NCBI RefSeq assembly: GCF_023631325.1
Contig: NZ_JALQDG010000032.1
Span: 1 to 64,000, forward strand
Length of the DNA stretch: 64,000 nt
Source of the DNA: Caballeronia sp. INDeC2
Lineage (GTDB): Bacteria > Pseudomonadota > Gammaproteobacteria > Burkholderiales > Burkholderiaceae
Reading direction: 5' to 3'
Shown: one piece after another, positions 51,894 through 60,252 of the stretch
How positions within the stretch are numbered: position 1 is the first letter of the stretch
How the letters are laid out: every line of letters begins with the position of its first letter
Program-made: the position numbers and the translations under genes
Notes under the pieces: model-generated
What the model was told of the DNA's origin: nothing
The model's database searches: none
What the model saw: the letters and a program-made list of their open reading frames with translations, nothing else

Positions 51894-52688
51894 ATGAAAA
51901 TCACACGCGCAAAGACGATGTTGACTGCCGCGGCGCTTGCCCTGGCGGCCATGAGCACGACGGCATCGGCCAAGGAATGGAGCACGATCCGCGTCGGCGT
52001 CGATCCGACGTATCCGCCGTTCGAATCCGTCGCGAAAGACGGCAAGGTCGAAGGCTTCGACATCGACCTGGGCAACTTGCTGTGCGCGAAGCTCAAGGCC
52101 AAGTGCGTGTGGGTCCAAAGCAGCTTCGACGGCCTGATCCCCGGCCTGCAGGCGCGCAAGTTCGATGTGATCCTGTCGTCGATGGCGGCCAATGCGAAGC
52201 GCCGCGAGCAGATCGATTTCACGGAGCGGCTGTACCGCAACCAGACGCGGCTGATCGCGAAGGAAAGCGCGCATCTGCTGCCCGACGCGTCGAAGCTCGC
52301 GGGCAAGCGCGTCGCGGTCGAGCAAGGCACGGTGCAGGAGACGTATGCGCGCGAGAAGTGGGCGTCGTCCGGCGTGGAAGTGGTCGCGTATCCGAGTTAC
52401 GACCAGGCGTATGCCGATCTGACCGCGGGCCGCGTGGATGCAGTGCTGATGGATGCCGTGCAGGGCAAGCTGGGTTTTCTCGCGACGCCGGCCGGCCGGG
52501 GCTTCGCTTTCGCGGGCGATGTGGTCTATGACGCGAAGATCATGGGTGACGGCGATGCCGCGGGTGTGCGCAAGTCGGACCCGGAACTGCGCGACGCATT
52601 GAACGGGGCGATCGCCGAGATGCTTCGGGACGGTACGTATCGCAAGATCGAAGCGAAGTACTTCGACTTCGATATGTATGGAAAGTGA
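51894..52688 (+). CDS. ABC polar-amino-acid/opine binding protein
   Basis: A 264-residue periplasmic solute-binding protein of the ArgT/HisJ/OccT family. The signal peptide is MKITRAKTMLTAAALALAAM with cleavage near ASA-K. The mature part begins IRVGVDPTYPPFESVAKDGK and contains GFDIDLGNLLCAKL and the usual VILSSMAANAKRREQIDFTE. It should bind a positively charged amino acid or opine that the oxidase then attacks. No permease or ATPase gene follows, so the importer must be completed elsewhere. Confidence 0.88.
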   Translation: MKITRAKTMLTAAALALAAMSTTASAKEWSTIRVGVDPTYPPFESVAKDGKVEGFDIDLGNLLCAKLKAKCVWVQSSFDGLIPGLQARKFDVILSSMAANAKRREQIDFTERLYRNQTRLIAKESAHLLPDASKLAGKRVAVEQGTVQETYAREKWASSGVEVVAYPSYDQAYADLTAGRVDAVLMDAVQGKLGFLATPAGRGFAFAGDVVYDAKIMGDGDAAGVRKSDPELRDALNGAIAEMLRDGTYRKIEAKYFDFDMYGK

Positions 52689-52701
52689 CGCGATTACGCG
52701 C

Positions 52702-52723
52702 GCCCCGCTCGTTGCTGCGGGGC
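52702..52723. terminator. Hairpin between convergent operons
   Basis: A 7-bp perfect stem (GCCCCGC/GCGGGGC) with an 8-base loop between the binding-protein stop and the convergent ABC ATPase stop. No T-run follows, so it is a weak candidate terminator. Confidence 0.4.
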
Positions 52724-52761
52724 TGCACACGGAGAGCCTGTGTTTCCGGATTGGATGAAGC

Positions 52762-53532
52762 TCACGCCACCGCCCGCGTGGCCGCGTATTCGTCGCCGAC
52801 CATCATCTTGACGACGGCGTCGCCATCCACTTCGGACACGCGCCGCTCGCCTACCGCCTCGCCCCGGCGCAGCACGAAAATCCGGTCCGACACACTGAAG
52901 ATATCGTGCAGGTTGTGCGAGATCAGAATGACCGCCACGCCCTCCTTCTTCAGCGATACGATCAACTCCATCACTTTGCGCTGTTCCGGCACACCCAGCG
53001 CGGCGGTCGGCTCGTCCATGATCAGCACGCGCGCGTTCCAGTAGATGGCCCGCCCGATCGCGATGGCCTGGCGCTGCCCGCCCGAGAGCATCTTCACCGG
53101 GCCGTGAATCTTTCTTGCCGGAATCACGATATCGAGCTGATCCAGCACATCCTGAGCGACGCCCGCCATGCGAGGCCGGTCGATCACGTTGAAGCCGAAG
53201 CGCCGCGTGACCGGCTCGCGTCCGAGAAAGATGTTGCTGCCGACATCGAGATTGTCCGCAAGCGCGAGATCCTGATAGATCGTCTCGATGCCCTTCGCGC
53301 GCGCGTCCTGCGGATCGCGGATATCGAGCGGCTCGCCGTCGAAGAAGACCTGTCCCTCGTCCGGCTGATACACGCCCGAGATGATCTTGATGAGCGTCGA
53401 CTTGCCCGCGCCGTTGTCGCCGCACAGCGCGACCACTTCACCCGCATGCACGCTCATCGAGACTTTCTTCAGCGCCTCCACTCCGCCGAAGCGGATGGAC
53501 ACACCGCGCACTTCGAGTAAGGGCTGGCTCAT
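52762..53532 (-). CDS. Sugar ABC transporter ATPase (single domain)
   Basis: A 256-residue ATPase of the CUT2 sugar importer family. Walker A is GDNGAGKSTLIKI, the signature is LSGGQRQAIAIGRAI and Walker B is VLIMDEPTAALG; the His switch is SHNLHDI. Unlike RbsA-type proteins it has only one nucleotide-binding domain, as in FrcA-type importers, and should form a homodimer. Its start overlaps the permease stop by 4 bases. It is last in the left-going order binding protein, permease, ATPase. Confidence 0.92.
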   Translation of the reverse strand: MSQPLLEVRGVSIRFGGVEALKKVSMSVHAGEVVALCGDNGAGKSTLIKIISGVYQPDEGQVFFDGEPLDIRDPQDARAKGIETIYQDLALADNLDVGSNIFLGREPVTRRFGFNVIDRPRMAGVAQDVLDQLDIVIPARKIHGPVKMLSGGQRQAIAIGRAIYWNARVLIMDEPTAALGVPEQRKVMELIVSLKKEGVAVILISHNLHDIFSVSDRIFVLRRGEAVGERRVSEVDGDAVVKMMVGDEYAATRAVA

Positions 53533-54551
53533 GACGACACTCCGAAGTGTTCCTTGTACTGGTCGATCAGCACCGACACGATGATGACGACGCCCACCGC
53601 GATGAACTGCCAGAACGCATCGACGTTGATGAACACGAGACCGAACTCGATCACCGCTATGATGAGCGCGCCGATCAGCGAGCCGATCAGATTGCCCGTG
53701 CCGCCGAACAGGCTCGCCCCGCCGATGACGACGGCGGCGATCGAGTTGAGCAGCATGGGCTCGCCCGCCGTCGCCGCACCCGCCGAAAATCGCGCCGTGT
53801 ACACGATCCCTCCGACCGCCGCGAACGCCGCCGAAAGCATGTAGATCACGATCTTGTGCCGCCGCACGTTGATGCCCGCGCGCAGCGTCGATTGCTCGTT
53901 GCCGCCGATCGCGTAGGTGTATTGGCCGAATCGCGTTCTCGACAGGACGAAGTGCATGATGGCGAGCAGCACGGCCGTGACGATCACAGGATTCCAGCCG
54001 GAGCCGAGCATCTGCAGACCCGGGTTGTCGACCGATACCGTCATGCCGCTGCCGGCCGCGAGAAAGCCCGCACCGCGCGCGATACCGTACATCCCCAACG
54101 TGCCGATGAAGGGCGGCACGCGATAGCGCGACACGAGAATCCCATTGATCGCGCCGGGTATCACCGACACGGCGATGGTGAGCGGCACCGACAGGCACAG
54201 CGCCCATGCCGACCCGCCGGCCAGCAGCGTGAACTGCGCGGCGCACACGGCGGCCAGCCCCATGACGAACCCCACCGACAGATCGATCCCGCCCGTGACG
54301 ATCACCAAGGTCTGCCCGAGCGCGAGCAGGAGCGGCGCGCTCGCGGCGAGCGAGATCGACTGAAGGTTGTACGCGTTGAACAGAAACGAGCGATGCTGCG
54401 TGATCTGCGACCAGACCTCGAAGAAAACGCACAGGAGCGCGAGGAACAGCCATGACCAGAAACGCCCGATCAGTTCACGATAGTCGAGGTGCCCGTGCGT
54501 CCATGACGAGCCGGCCGCCGACGGGCCGGTGAGCGACGAGGTCTTTTGCAT
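53529..54551 (-). CDS. Sugar ABC transporter permease (RbsC-like)
   Basis: A 340-residue inner-membrane permease with about ten hydrophobic segments. The family patterns LALGQTLVIVTGGIDLSVGF and TYAIGGNEQSTLRAGINVRR are both clear. The ATG at 54551 has GGAGACA upstream. It overlaps the ATPase start and lies 32 bases after the binding-protein stop; the three genes make a complete CUT2 importer. Confidence 0.92.
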   Translation of the reverse strand: MQKTSSLTGPSAAGSSWTHGHLDYRELIGRFWSWLFLALLCVFFEVWSQITQHRSFLFNAYNLQSISLAASAPLLLALGQTLVIVTGGIDLSVGFVMGLAAVCAAQFTLLAGGSAWALCLSVPLTIAVSVIPGAINGILVSRYRVPPFIGTLGMYGIARGAGFLAAGSGMTVSVDNPGLQMLGSGWNPVIVTAVLLAIMHFVLSRTRFGQYTYAIGGNEQSTLRAGINVRRHKIVIYMLSAAFAAVGGIVYTARFSAGAATAGEPMLLNSIAAVVIGGASLFGGTGNLIGSLIGALIIAVIEFGLVFINVDAFWQFIAVGVVIIVSVLIDQYKEHFGVSS

Positions 54552-54583
54552 TGCGGTGTCTCCGTGAATGCGCGGCGCAGGCG

Positions 54584-55591
54584 TCAGTTCGAATAGATGA
54601 ACGGCTTCACGTCCGGGCTGTCCACGTTGCCCTTGTCCATCACGACGAAGCCGGTGCCTTTCTCCTTCGGGACGGTCTTGCCATTGATGGCATCGACCGC
54701 GTATTTGACGCCGTAGTAGCCCATGTCGGCGGGCCGCTGGGCGATGGCGTAATCCACGAGGCCGCTTTTCAGATCCTTGTCGATGCCCGGTACCGCGTCG
54801 AACACGATCACCTTTACCTTGCCGCTCTTGCCCGCCATGTGGATCGCCTGCGCCACGCCCTTGCCCGAGAACGTGTTCGCGCCGAAGACGCCCGCCAGAT
54901 CGGGCTCGCGCGCCATGACGCCGGAGACATCGGTTGCGGCCTTGTTGGAATCGTCTTCGCTGTAGAGCGTCGGCAGCAGCTTGATATTCGGGTACTTCCT
55001 GATCTCTTCCGTGAAGCCCTGCACGCGCGCATCCGTGCTCGATACGCCCGGCTTGAGGCTTTCGCAGAACACCGCGCCCTTCTCGCCGATGGCTTTGGCG
55101 AGCGTGCGCGCCGCGATGCGTCCGCCCTCGCGGTTATCGGACGCGACGAAGGACAGCGGAAAGTCTGCGTTGCCCGCGCCCGTCTGATACTTTCCCGTGC
55201 CGATAAAGGTATCGACCGTGATGACCTTGATGCCTGCCTTCCGCGCCTCGTTGAGCGGCTCGATGAGTTGCTGCGTATCCACGGGGGATATCAGGATCGC
55301 ATCCGGCCGCTTGGCGATGAACGCCTTGAGAATCGGCACCTGCTCGGTGGTGTTCCAACTCTTGGGTACCTGAAACAGCAGCTGAACCTTGTCTTCCGTC
55401 GCGGCCTTCTGCGCGCCGTGGTACATGGTGAAGTAGAACGGATCCACCACGCCCGGCAACAGCGCGACTACGGGGCTTTGCTTGTCCGCATGCGCTGACG
55501 ACGCGGGGAGCGTGGCCATCACTGCGCCAGTCAGCAAAAAGCCCAGCGCGCGACGGCGCGGGCGCGATGCACCTTCCGACAACGTACCCAT
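54584..55591 (-). CDS. Sugar ABC transporter binding protein 1 (RbsB-like)
   Basis: A 335-residue periplasmic type I solute-binding protein. A signal peptide (RRRALGFLLTGAVMATLPAS, cleavage near AHA-D; the RRR may favour Tat export) precedes VVALLPGVVDPFYFTMYHGA. The ILISPVDTQQLIEPLNEARK segment is typical of pentose/hexose binders. CAGGAGA precedes the ATG. It is the first gene of the left-going importer operon; LacI-type operators lie 68-260 bases upstream, so it is probably repressed together with the divergent dioxygenase. Confidence 0.9.
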   Translation of the reverse strand: MGTLSEGASRPRRRALGFLLTGAVMATLPASSAHADKQSPVVALLPGVVDPFYFTMYHGAQKAATEDKVQLLFQVPKSWNTTEQVPILKAFIAKRPDAILISPVDTQQLIEPLNEARKAGIKVITVDTFIGTGKYQTGAGNADFPLSFVASDNREGGRIAARTLAKAIGEKGAVFCESLKPGVSSTDARVQGFTEEIRKYPNIKLLPTLYSEDDSNKAATDVSGVMAREPDLAGVFGANTFSGKGVAQAIHMAGKSGKVKVIVFDAVPGIDKDLKSGLVDYAIAQRPADMGYYGVKYAVDAINGKTVPKEKGTGFVVMDKGNVDSPDVKPFIYSN

Positions 55592-55658
55592 GACTGCGTC
55601 TCCTGAAGTTTTTTTGTCGGCGCCGGGGCGGCCACATTGGGTCTTTCCGAGCGCGCTT

Positions 55659-55683
55659 CGAAACGTTTAGCGAAACGTTTCGC
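55659..55683 (+). promoter_or_regulatory. LacI-type double operator, left copy
   Basis: A 25-bp block built from two overlapping LacI/PurR-like palindromes, each with the core GAAACGTTT, centred 12 bp apart. The right one is the perfect 14-bp GCGAAACGTTTCGC. The same 25 bases occur inverted at 55826-55850. It sits 68 bases upstream of the binding-protein start. Confidence 0.85.
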
Positions 55684-55825
55684 CAATCAATCTATGCAGT
55701 CACCGCAGCTCTGTCAATGGAACTTCGGGTAAACATGGAATTGCGGATTTACGACGTTCTTGCGGTAGTTCTTCGTTCGCGTAATCCCCGATATTTCTTC
55801 CTTGGAGGCTTTGCTATAACTCATA

Positions 55826-55850
55826 GCGAAACGTTTCGCTAAACGTTTCG
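55826..55850 (-). promoter_or_regulatory. LacI-type double operator, right copy
   Basis: Exact inverted copy of 55659-55683. The inner 16 bp (AGCGAAACGTTTCGCT, 55825-55840) are a perfect palindrome. It lies 72 bases upstream of the dioxygenase start. The centres of the two blocks are 167 bp apart, close to a whole number of helical turns, so a repressing DNA loop is possible. Confidence 0.85.
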
Positions 55851-55921
55851 CCAAAGCGCGGGTGGCATTTGTACTGGACCCGCGCGCCGGTCCGAATCGA
55901 CGTTTCAGGAGACGAACGGTC

Positions 55922-56794
55922 ATGTACACCAGGCAAGCCATGCGCGAACTCGGCATAAGCGATACCCTGCGCCCCGAGCAATTGCGCGAACTCGATGAAA
56001 AGGGCTTTTTCATCGTCGAAGATGTATTGAGCCCGAGCGAGTGCCGCTCGATGGCAAAGGAATTCGAACGGCTTCACGAACTCGAACGCCTGACCGGCGG
56101 GCACGAGGTGCATGTCGAACCGGGCGCGCGGCGGGTGTCGAACATTTTCAATAAGACGTCCGCGTTCGATCCGTTGCTCGAACTTCAACCGGTGCTCGCC
56201 ACGGCGCATCATCTACTGGGCGAGATCAAGGTACACGGCGCGAATCTGCGCGATCCCGTGCAGGGTTTCGGCCATCAGCAGATGCACGTGGACGTGCCCA
56301 AGCACTTCGACGACGACTGGTGGGTGGCCAACGCAATCATCCTCTTCGACGACATGACGCTCGACAACGGCCCGACGCGCGTGGTCCCCGGCTCGCACAA
56401 GTGGGCGCCGATCAACGTGCCGGTGTGCAATCAGGGCGACTGGGAACCGGGCCCGGTCTCAGAGGAAGACCGCGCGCGCATTCCCGCCGATCTCGATGCG
56501 CCCTATCCCGGCGAAGTCCTGCTAACGGGTCGTGCAGGCACGGTGTTCATCATGAACGCATCGGGCTGGCACAGCGGCACCATGAAGAAGAACGATGCGG
56601 CCCGGCGCGTGCTGCATCTCACGTATACTCGGCGGGATCTTCCGCAGCAGCTCGTTCAGATCGACCACCTCACGCCCGAGCTTTACGCGCGCATGCCGCC
56701 CGCGCATCGCTTCCTGCTGGAGATCGAGCCGCCGCGCTCGGCGGACGGCGTGGTGCGTCAGCCCAGCCGCGAACATGCGGGCTGGTGGAACTGA
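55922..56794 (+). CDS. PhyH-family Fe(II)/2-oxoglutarate dioxygenase 1
   Basis: A 290-residue phytanoyl-CoA-dioxygenase-family oxygenase. The iron triad is likely His122 and Asp124 (QMHVDVPKH) with distal His217 (GWHSGT); the 2-oxoglutarate Arg lies in ARRVLHLTY. It is paralogous to the enzyme at 60253 (shared GGHEVH, LFDDMT and NGPTRVVPGSHK-type blocks). AGGAGA precedes the ATG at 55922. Being divergent from a sugar importer and followed by a LacI regulator, it probably hydroxylates or oxidatively demethylates a carbohydrate or related small molecule rather than an acyl-CoA. The substrate is unknown. Confidence 0.85.
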   Translation: MYTRQAMRELGISDTLRPEQLRELDEKGFFIVEDVLSPSECRSMAKEFERLHELERLTGGHEVHVEPGARRVSNIFNKTSAFDPLLELQPVLATAHHLLGEIKVHGANLRDPVQGFGHQQMHVDVPKHFDDDWWVANAIILFDDMTLDNGPTRVVPGSHKWAPINVPVCNQGDWEPGPVSEEDRARIPADLDAPYPGEVLLTGRAGTVFIMNASGWHSGTMKKNDAARRVLHLTYTRRDLPQQLVQIDHLTPELYARMPPAHRFLLEIEPPRSADGVVRQPSREHAGWWN

Positions 56795-56829
56795 ATCGTC
56801 GAGCCGCAACATCGGATGGACCGAGATCT

Positions 56830-57921
56830 ATGGCAACAATGAAGGATGTGGCGCGTCTGGCGAGCGTGAGCCTGGCGACGGTGTCCGCGGTTATTTCAGG
56901 CTCGTCGTATGTGAGCCCGGATCTGACCGCGCGCGTGCGCTCCGCCGTCAAGGCGCTCGGCTACGCGCCCAACCCGATTGCGAGCAGCCTCAAGAAAGGC
57001 AGCACGAAACTGCTGGGCCTCGTGGTACCCGACATCACCAATCCGTTTTTCACGGAGTTCGTGCATTCGTTGCAGCGGCGCGCGCATGCGCTGGGCTATT
57101 CCGTGCTGTTGTTCGACAGCGATCGCGACATGGAACAGGAACGGGAATGTCTGCGCATGCTGCGTGCGCATCTTGCTGTCGGCACCATCCTGTGTGCCTG
57201 CGCGCCCGAAGAGTCCTACGAAAGGATCGAAGGCGAAATCGGCGCGATGCCGGTGGTCGCCATCGACCATGCGGTGCGTTCGCATGCGTGGGACTCGGTC
57301 ACGCTCGACAACAGGGCCGCCGCGCGCCTCGCCGTGCAGCATATTCTCGATTTCGGGCATCGGCGCGTGGGCATCGTCGCGGGTCCGCAGTTTCTCGTGC
57401 CCGGCCGCGACCGCCTGCTCGGTTTCGAGGAAACGCTGCGCGACGCGGGCATTCCGGTCGTGCAGCAGTCCGTGTCGGAAGGCGCGTTCAACGAGGAAGG
57501 CGCCTATGATGCCGCGCTCGCGCTGCTCGATCTGCCCAAGCCGCCCACGGCCATCTTCGTCGCGAACAATCAGATGTTGATCGGCGCGATGCAGGCGCTC
57601 TCGGCGCGCGGCATTGCGTGTCCGTCGGATTTGTCGATCACGTCCATCGACGATTTTCCGTGGGCAAGCGCGTTCTCGCCGGCGCTCACGATCGTGCGCC
57701 AGCCCGTCGACCAGATGGCGCAAGCCGCGCTGTCGCTGATGCTCGAACGTATCAAGGGCGACGCGCGCGAACCGCGTCATGAGGTTTTCGCACCCGAACT
57801 GATCGTGCGGAAATCGTGCGCCCGGCCTGCCGGATCGACCGTCGCGAAAGTGTCGCCGCGCGGCAGCGCCGACAGGAAACCTCGCGGTTCGCGCGCGATG
57901 GCAGTAAAGGCGCCGGGCTGA
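56830..57921 (+). CDS. LacI-family repressor of the sugar/PhyH locus
   Basis: A 363-residue LacI/GalR-type regulator. The HTH is residues 4-50 (MKDVARLASVSLATVSAVIS, then the hinge LGYAPNPIASSLKKGST). The effector domain opens LGLVVPDITNPFFTEFVHSL and ends in a tail longer than usual. The Ser in the recognition helix region replaces part of the common TVSRVLN form. It lies 35 bases after dioxygenase 1 on the same strand. The GAAACGTTT-core operators upstream of the operon are its expected targets, with a sugar inducer. Confidence 0.92.
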   Translation: MATMKDVARLASVSLATVSAVISGSSYVSPDLTARVRSAVKALGYAPNPIASSLKKGSTKLLGLVVPDITNPFFTEFVHSLQRRAHALGYSVLLFDSDRDMEQERECLRMLRAHLAVGTILCACAPEESYERIEGEIGAMPVVAIDHAVRSHAWDSVTLDNRAAARLAVQHILDFGHRRVGIVAGPQFLVPGRDRLLGFEETLRDAGIPVVQQSVSEGAFNEEGAYDAALALLDLPKPPTAIFVANNQMLIGAMQALSARGIACPSDLSITSIDDFPWASAFSPALTIVRQPVDQMAQAALSLMLERIKGDAREPRHEVFAPELIVRKSCARPAGSTVAKVSPRGSADRKPRGSRAMAVKAPG

Positions 57922-57940
57922 CAGGTCTGGCGCGATCCGC

Positions 57941-58951
57941 TCAGGCAGCCGGCTCGGCTTCGACCAGATAAGGCGGCAGCGGCTCCGCCAGATGCGATTG
58001 CACCTGATGCCAGTGCTCGATCCAGAATGCACAGGATTCCTTCAGATGTCGCTTGAGCGTATCGGCTGCCCGCTCATGCTTGTTCTTCAACAATAGGTCG
58101 AGCACTTCGAGATGCTGATGCAGACTCTCGTACACATGCGTTTCCGGCTCGTCGATATACGAATGCACGCGATGCGGATTCGACACCAGCAGCAGATGCG
58201 TACGCTCAAGCACGCGCAGCAATTCGGTATTCGGACAGGCCGCCAGCAGTCGCACATGCAGATCGTTTTCCAGATCGATATGCGTGGTGCTGCCGAGCGT
58301 GGGGATATCGGTGAGTGCATCGCGGAGCTTGTCGCGGGCCTCGCGCACGACGCCCACGGGCGTCGCCTGCGCGGACTGAACGAGCGCCTCCGGCTCGATC
58401 AGCCAGCGCAATTCATACAGCGCGCGAATGCGGCTCGCCGTAATGCGCTCGGCCACCCAGCGCCCCTGCCGGTCCTTGTCGACCACACCGCTGCTGTGCA
58501 GACGCGCGAGCGCGTCGCGGGCCACGGTGCGGCTCACATCGAAATGCTCGGCGACGCGATCTTCCGTGATGCGCAGCGACCGATACACGACCGCCACGCA
58601 AATCTCCCGCTCGAGTTCGGCATGAACCTGCTTCCAGCGCGGCGACGATTCGAGACTGATCTCGCCGATGTTCGCGATCTCACCATCGCGACCATGGCCA
58701 TTGCCGCGCCGCCCCACGACCACATAGCCGCGCCCGTCCCCTTCGCGCACGGTCTTGTCGATGCACAACGCCTGCAACGCACGGCGCGCGGGCGAACGGC
58801 TCACCGCGAACGCGCGCGCGACATGCGCTTCGAGCAGACGCTCGCCGGGGCGGATGCGGCCATCCTTGATCATGGCCTTGATCATCGTATAGACACGCTC
58901 CTGCATGGGCGCGTGGTCGTCGTCACGCGGGGTGGTCGGATTCGTACTCAT
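57941..58951 (-). CDS. GntR-family regulator with two winged-helix domains
   Basis: A 336-residue regulator. Two GntR-type winged-helix segments occur in series: ERVYTMIKAMIKDGRIRPGE with RSPARRALQALCIDKT (residues ~18-80) and WKQVHAELEREICVAVVYRS with SRTVARDALARLHSSGVV (~105-170). A C-terminal FCD-like effector domain follows (LYELRWLIEPEALVQSAQAT to LKRHLKESCAFW). Most relatives have only one winged helix. It is divergent from the aldo/keto reductase operon, and TGTAC-N5-GTACA lies between them, so it likely controls that operon. The ATG at 58951 begins MSTNPTTPRD. Confidence 0.88.
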   Translation of the reverse strand: MSTNPTTPRDDDHAPMQERVYTMIKAMIKDGRIRPGERLLEAHVARAFAVSRSPARRALQALCIDKTVREGDGRGYVVVGRRGNGHGRDGEIANIGEISLESSPRWKQVHAELEREICVAVVYRSLRITEDRVAEHFDVSRTVARDALARLHSSGVVDKDRQGRWVAERITASRIRALYELRWLIEPEALVQSAQATPVGVVREARDKLRDALTDIPTLGSTTHIDLENDLHVRLLAACPNTELLRVLERTHLLLVSNPHRVHSYIDEPETHVYESLHQHLEVLDLLLKNKHERAADTLKRHLKESCAFWIEHWHQVQSHLAEPLPPYLVEAEPAA

Positions 58952-59019
58952 GGGTTGGCATCCGTATAAGTCGCTGCCCGGATTTCCCCGCTTCAGGGAA
59001 ACCACGGATTGGGGTCAAC

Positions 59020-59034
59020 TGTACATCGTGTACA
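59020..59034. promoter_or_regulatory. Candidate operator for the double-winged-helix GntR
   Basis: Inverted repeat TGTAC-N5-GTACA, followed within 6-30 bases by two further CATCGTA units (about 59040-59053). The block lies 69 bases upstream of the GntR start and about 100 bases upstream of the aldo/keto reductase GTG. Repetition of the CATCGT unit suggests several bound half sites. Confidence 0.6.
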
Positions 59035-59132
59035 TTGTTCATCGTACATCGTATGCAAAGAACGGTCACACTCTCATTTACACCTACGGCAATCGCACAC
59101 GGTCGCCGCGCAAGGAATGGAGGGGTCGCATC

Positions 59133-60206
59133 GTGTCGTACGTCACTTCGGAAACGCGGGCCCGGCGCCGCTTCGTCAGCCGTTCGGGCCGCGAGCTCGA
59201 TTTCACGTCACTCGGTCTGGGCAGCGCTCCGCTCGGCAATCTCTATCGTGCGATTCCCGACGACGAAGCACGCGCGACGGTGAACGAAGCATGGCACCAG
59301 GGCGTGCGCTATTACGACACGGCCCCGCTCTACGGCTACGGTCTCGCCGAAGTGCGCGTCGGCTCGTTTCTGCGTACGCATGCGCGCGATGACTTCCTGC
59401 TCTCGACCAAGGTCGGACGCGTACTGCAACGCTGCGCGCCGGAAGAGCGCGACGGCATCGGCAAGTTTTTCGACGTGCCTTCGCGCCGCGTGATCTACGA
59501 CTATTCATATGACGGCGTGATGCGCAGCTTCGAGATGTCCTTCGAGCGGCTCGGCTTCGACCGGATCGATATCGTATTCGGTCACGACATCGATGTCTTC
59601 ACGCACGGCAGCAAGGAAGCGAGCGCGCAACGCACGCGCGAGTTTCTCGATGGCGGTGTCCGCGCGCTCGCGGACCTGCGTTCGCAAGGTGTGATCGGAG
59701 CGATCGGCATCGGCGTGAACGAGTGGGAAGTGTGCGAGGTCGTGGCGCGCCATGCGGATGTCGATCTGTTCCTGCTCGCGGGGCGTTATACGCTGCTCGA
59801 ACAGCAAGCGCTCGAGACCTTCCTGCCCTTGTGCGAGGCGAAGGGCATGGGCATCGTCGTGGGCGGGCCGCTGAATTCCGGCATTCTCGCGACAGGCGCG
59901 AAGCCGGGTGCGTGGTTCAACTACTCGCCCGCGCCGCAGGACGTGCTCGATCGGGTCGCGCGTATCGAACGTGTGTGCGCGGCGCATGGCGTCAGTCTGC
60001 GCGATGCCGCGCTGCAGTTTCCGCTCATGCATCCGTGCGTCGTGAGCGTGATTCCCGGCGCGGTGACGGCCGAGGAAATCCGTAGCAACGTGCGCTCGCT
60101 GACGACGCCGATTCCGCCGCAACTTTGGGCCGATCTCAAGCATGAAGGCCTGCTGCGCGAGGATGCGCCGGTCATCGAACCGCAGACCGAAAAACGATCG
60201 GCATGA
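59133..60206 (+). CDS. Aldo/keto reductase (L-fucose/D-threo-aldose dehydrogenase-like)
   Basis: A 357-residue AKR-fold oxidoreductase. The catalytic tetrad is recognisable from Asp and Tyr in RYYDTAPLYGYGLAE, Lys in LLSTKVGR and the His in FGHDID. The N-terminal LGLGSAPLGNLYRAI and the C-terminal HPCVVSVIPGAVTAEE follow the D-threo-aldose/L-fucose dehydrogenase subgroup, which oxidises aldoses to lactones. GGAGGGG lies seven bases before the GTG start at 59133. It heads a right-going operon with dioxygenase 2, a mutarotase and an importer. Confidence 0.87.
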   Translation: MSYVTSETRARRRFVSRSGRELDFTSLGLGSAPLGNLYRAIPDDEARATVNEAWHQGVRYYDTAPLYGYGLAEVRVGSFLRTHARDDFLLSTKVGRVLQRCAPEERDGIGKFFDVPSRRVIYDYSYDGVMRSFEMSFERLGFDRIDIVFGHDIDVFTHGSKEASAQRTREFLDGGVRALADLRSQGVIGAIGIGVNEWEVCEVVARHADVDLFLLAGRYTLLEQQALETFLPLCEAKGMGIVVGGPLNSGILATGAKPGAWFNYSPAPQDVLDRVARIERVCAAHGVSLRDAALQFPLMHPCVVSVIPGAVTAEEIRSNVRSLTTPIPPQLWADLKHEGLLREDAPVIEPQTEKRSA

Positions 60207-60252
60207 ATCGAGGTCCGGCACGCAGCCGGATCATCCCCCAAGGAGACAGGTC

